DNA of 64,000 nt from Flabesymbios commensalis. Lineage: Eukaryota > Annelida > Polychaeta > Terebellida > Flabelligeridae. Where the stretch lies: assembly GCA_964017125.1 (NCBI GenBank), contig OZ024902.1:99478796-99542795 (forward strand), written 5' to 3'. The notes beneath the pieces are model-generated. The model was not told the DNA's origin. It did no database searches and saw only the letters and a list, made by a program, of their open reading frames with translations. A program made the position numbers and the translations under genes. Position 1 is the stretch's first letter. Every line of letters starts with the position of its first letter. Shown here piece after piece: positions 63,766-64,000 of the stretch.

Positions 63766-64000
63766 TAGGCTAATTGCAAATAAAGGTATTTTTGCCTAAT
63801 CATTGATAGGACTATGTAGGTCCTATCAATGATTACGCATAAAATACCTTTATTTCCAATTGGCTACATCAGTAAATCAAATATGGTTGGTCGGGTAGGC
63901 TAATTGGAAATAAAGGTATTTTTGCCTAATCATTGATAGGACTATGTAGGTCCTATCAATGATTACGCATAAAATACCTTTATTTCCAATTAGCCTACCC
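63766..64000. repeat. Tandem pair of ~100-bp palindromes at the window edge
   Basis: Each unit runs from TAGGCTAATTGGAAATAAAG through a CATTGATAGGAC / GTCCTATCAATG core to CTTTATTTCCAATTAGCCTA. The first is 63766-63866; the second starts 130 bp later at 63896 and ends at the window edge. 'ggttggtcgggtaggc' precedes each, so the 130-bp unit is tandemly repeated and may continue beyond 64000. Confidence 0.8.

Overview
This window is eukaryotic, AT-rich animal DNA, most likely from a marine invertebrate. The exact group cannot be fixed from sequence alone. The evidence is a split gene with GT-AG introns up to 9.9 kb, tRNA-derived SINEs, many foldback MITEs, pogo/Tigger-like transposons and tandem-repeat-bearing elements. 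I see no bacterial gene organisation, no rRNA, no CRISPR array and no intact viral element.

One host gene is clear: the 3' two-thirds of SIN3 (SIN3A/SIN3B type, scaffold of the Sin3-HDAC corepressor complex) on the minus strand. Sixteen constitutive or alternative-slot exons, plus one duplicated exon, run from 53906 down to the stop codon at 20260. Every junction keeps phase, giving 881 residues that start just before PAH3 and continue through the HDAC-interaction domain to the Sin3 C-terminal domain. PAH1, PAH2 and the start codon are not in the window and should lie beyond 64000, which makes the upstream intron longer than 10 kb. The exon that encodes the heart of the HDAC-interaction domain is present twice in tandem (44897-45013 and 44718-44837). 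The copies are 59 nt apart, both phase 0-0, and both look selected: a strong candidate for mutually exclusive splicing of a corepressor scaffold.

Layout: 1-20259 is 3' flanking DNA with no convincing gene, made of unassigned sequence and repeats. 20260-53906 is SIN3; its introns are packed with transposons, most of all intron 26702-36599, where at least six insertions are nested. 53907-64000 is the 5' intron or flank. It is dominated by a decayed 5.2 kb Tigger-like transposon (54157-59396) carrying a broken transposase, a SINE and a 1.3 kb satellite array, followed by a TIR element and palindromic repeats.

The repeats fall into recognisable sets: (i) at least five families sharing an AACAAG 5' end, an 8-12 bp asymmetric inverted repeat (subterminal at 5', terminal at 3') and a 3' hairpin followed by CTAA, with tandem repeats inside, which I read as non-autonomous rolling-circle (Helitron/Helentron-like) elements; (ii) TA-flanked pogo/Tigger-like elements; (iii) TTAA-flanked palindromic or piggyBac-like MITEs; (iv) a dispersed ~115 bp foldback MITE with at least twelve copies; (v) tRNA-derived SINEs. 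Some repeats carry perfect DR1 nuclear-receptor or CRE motifs close to the SIN3 3' end.
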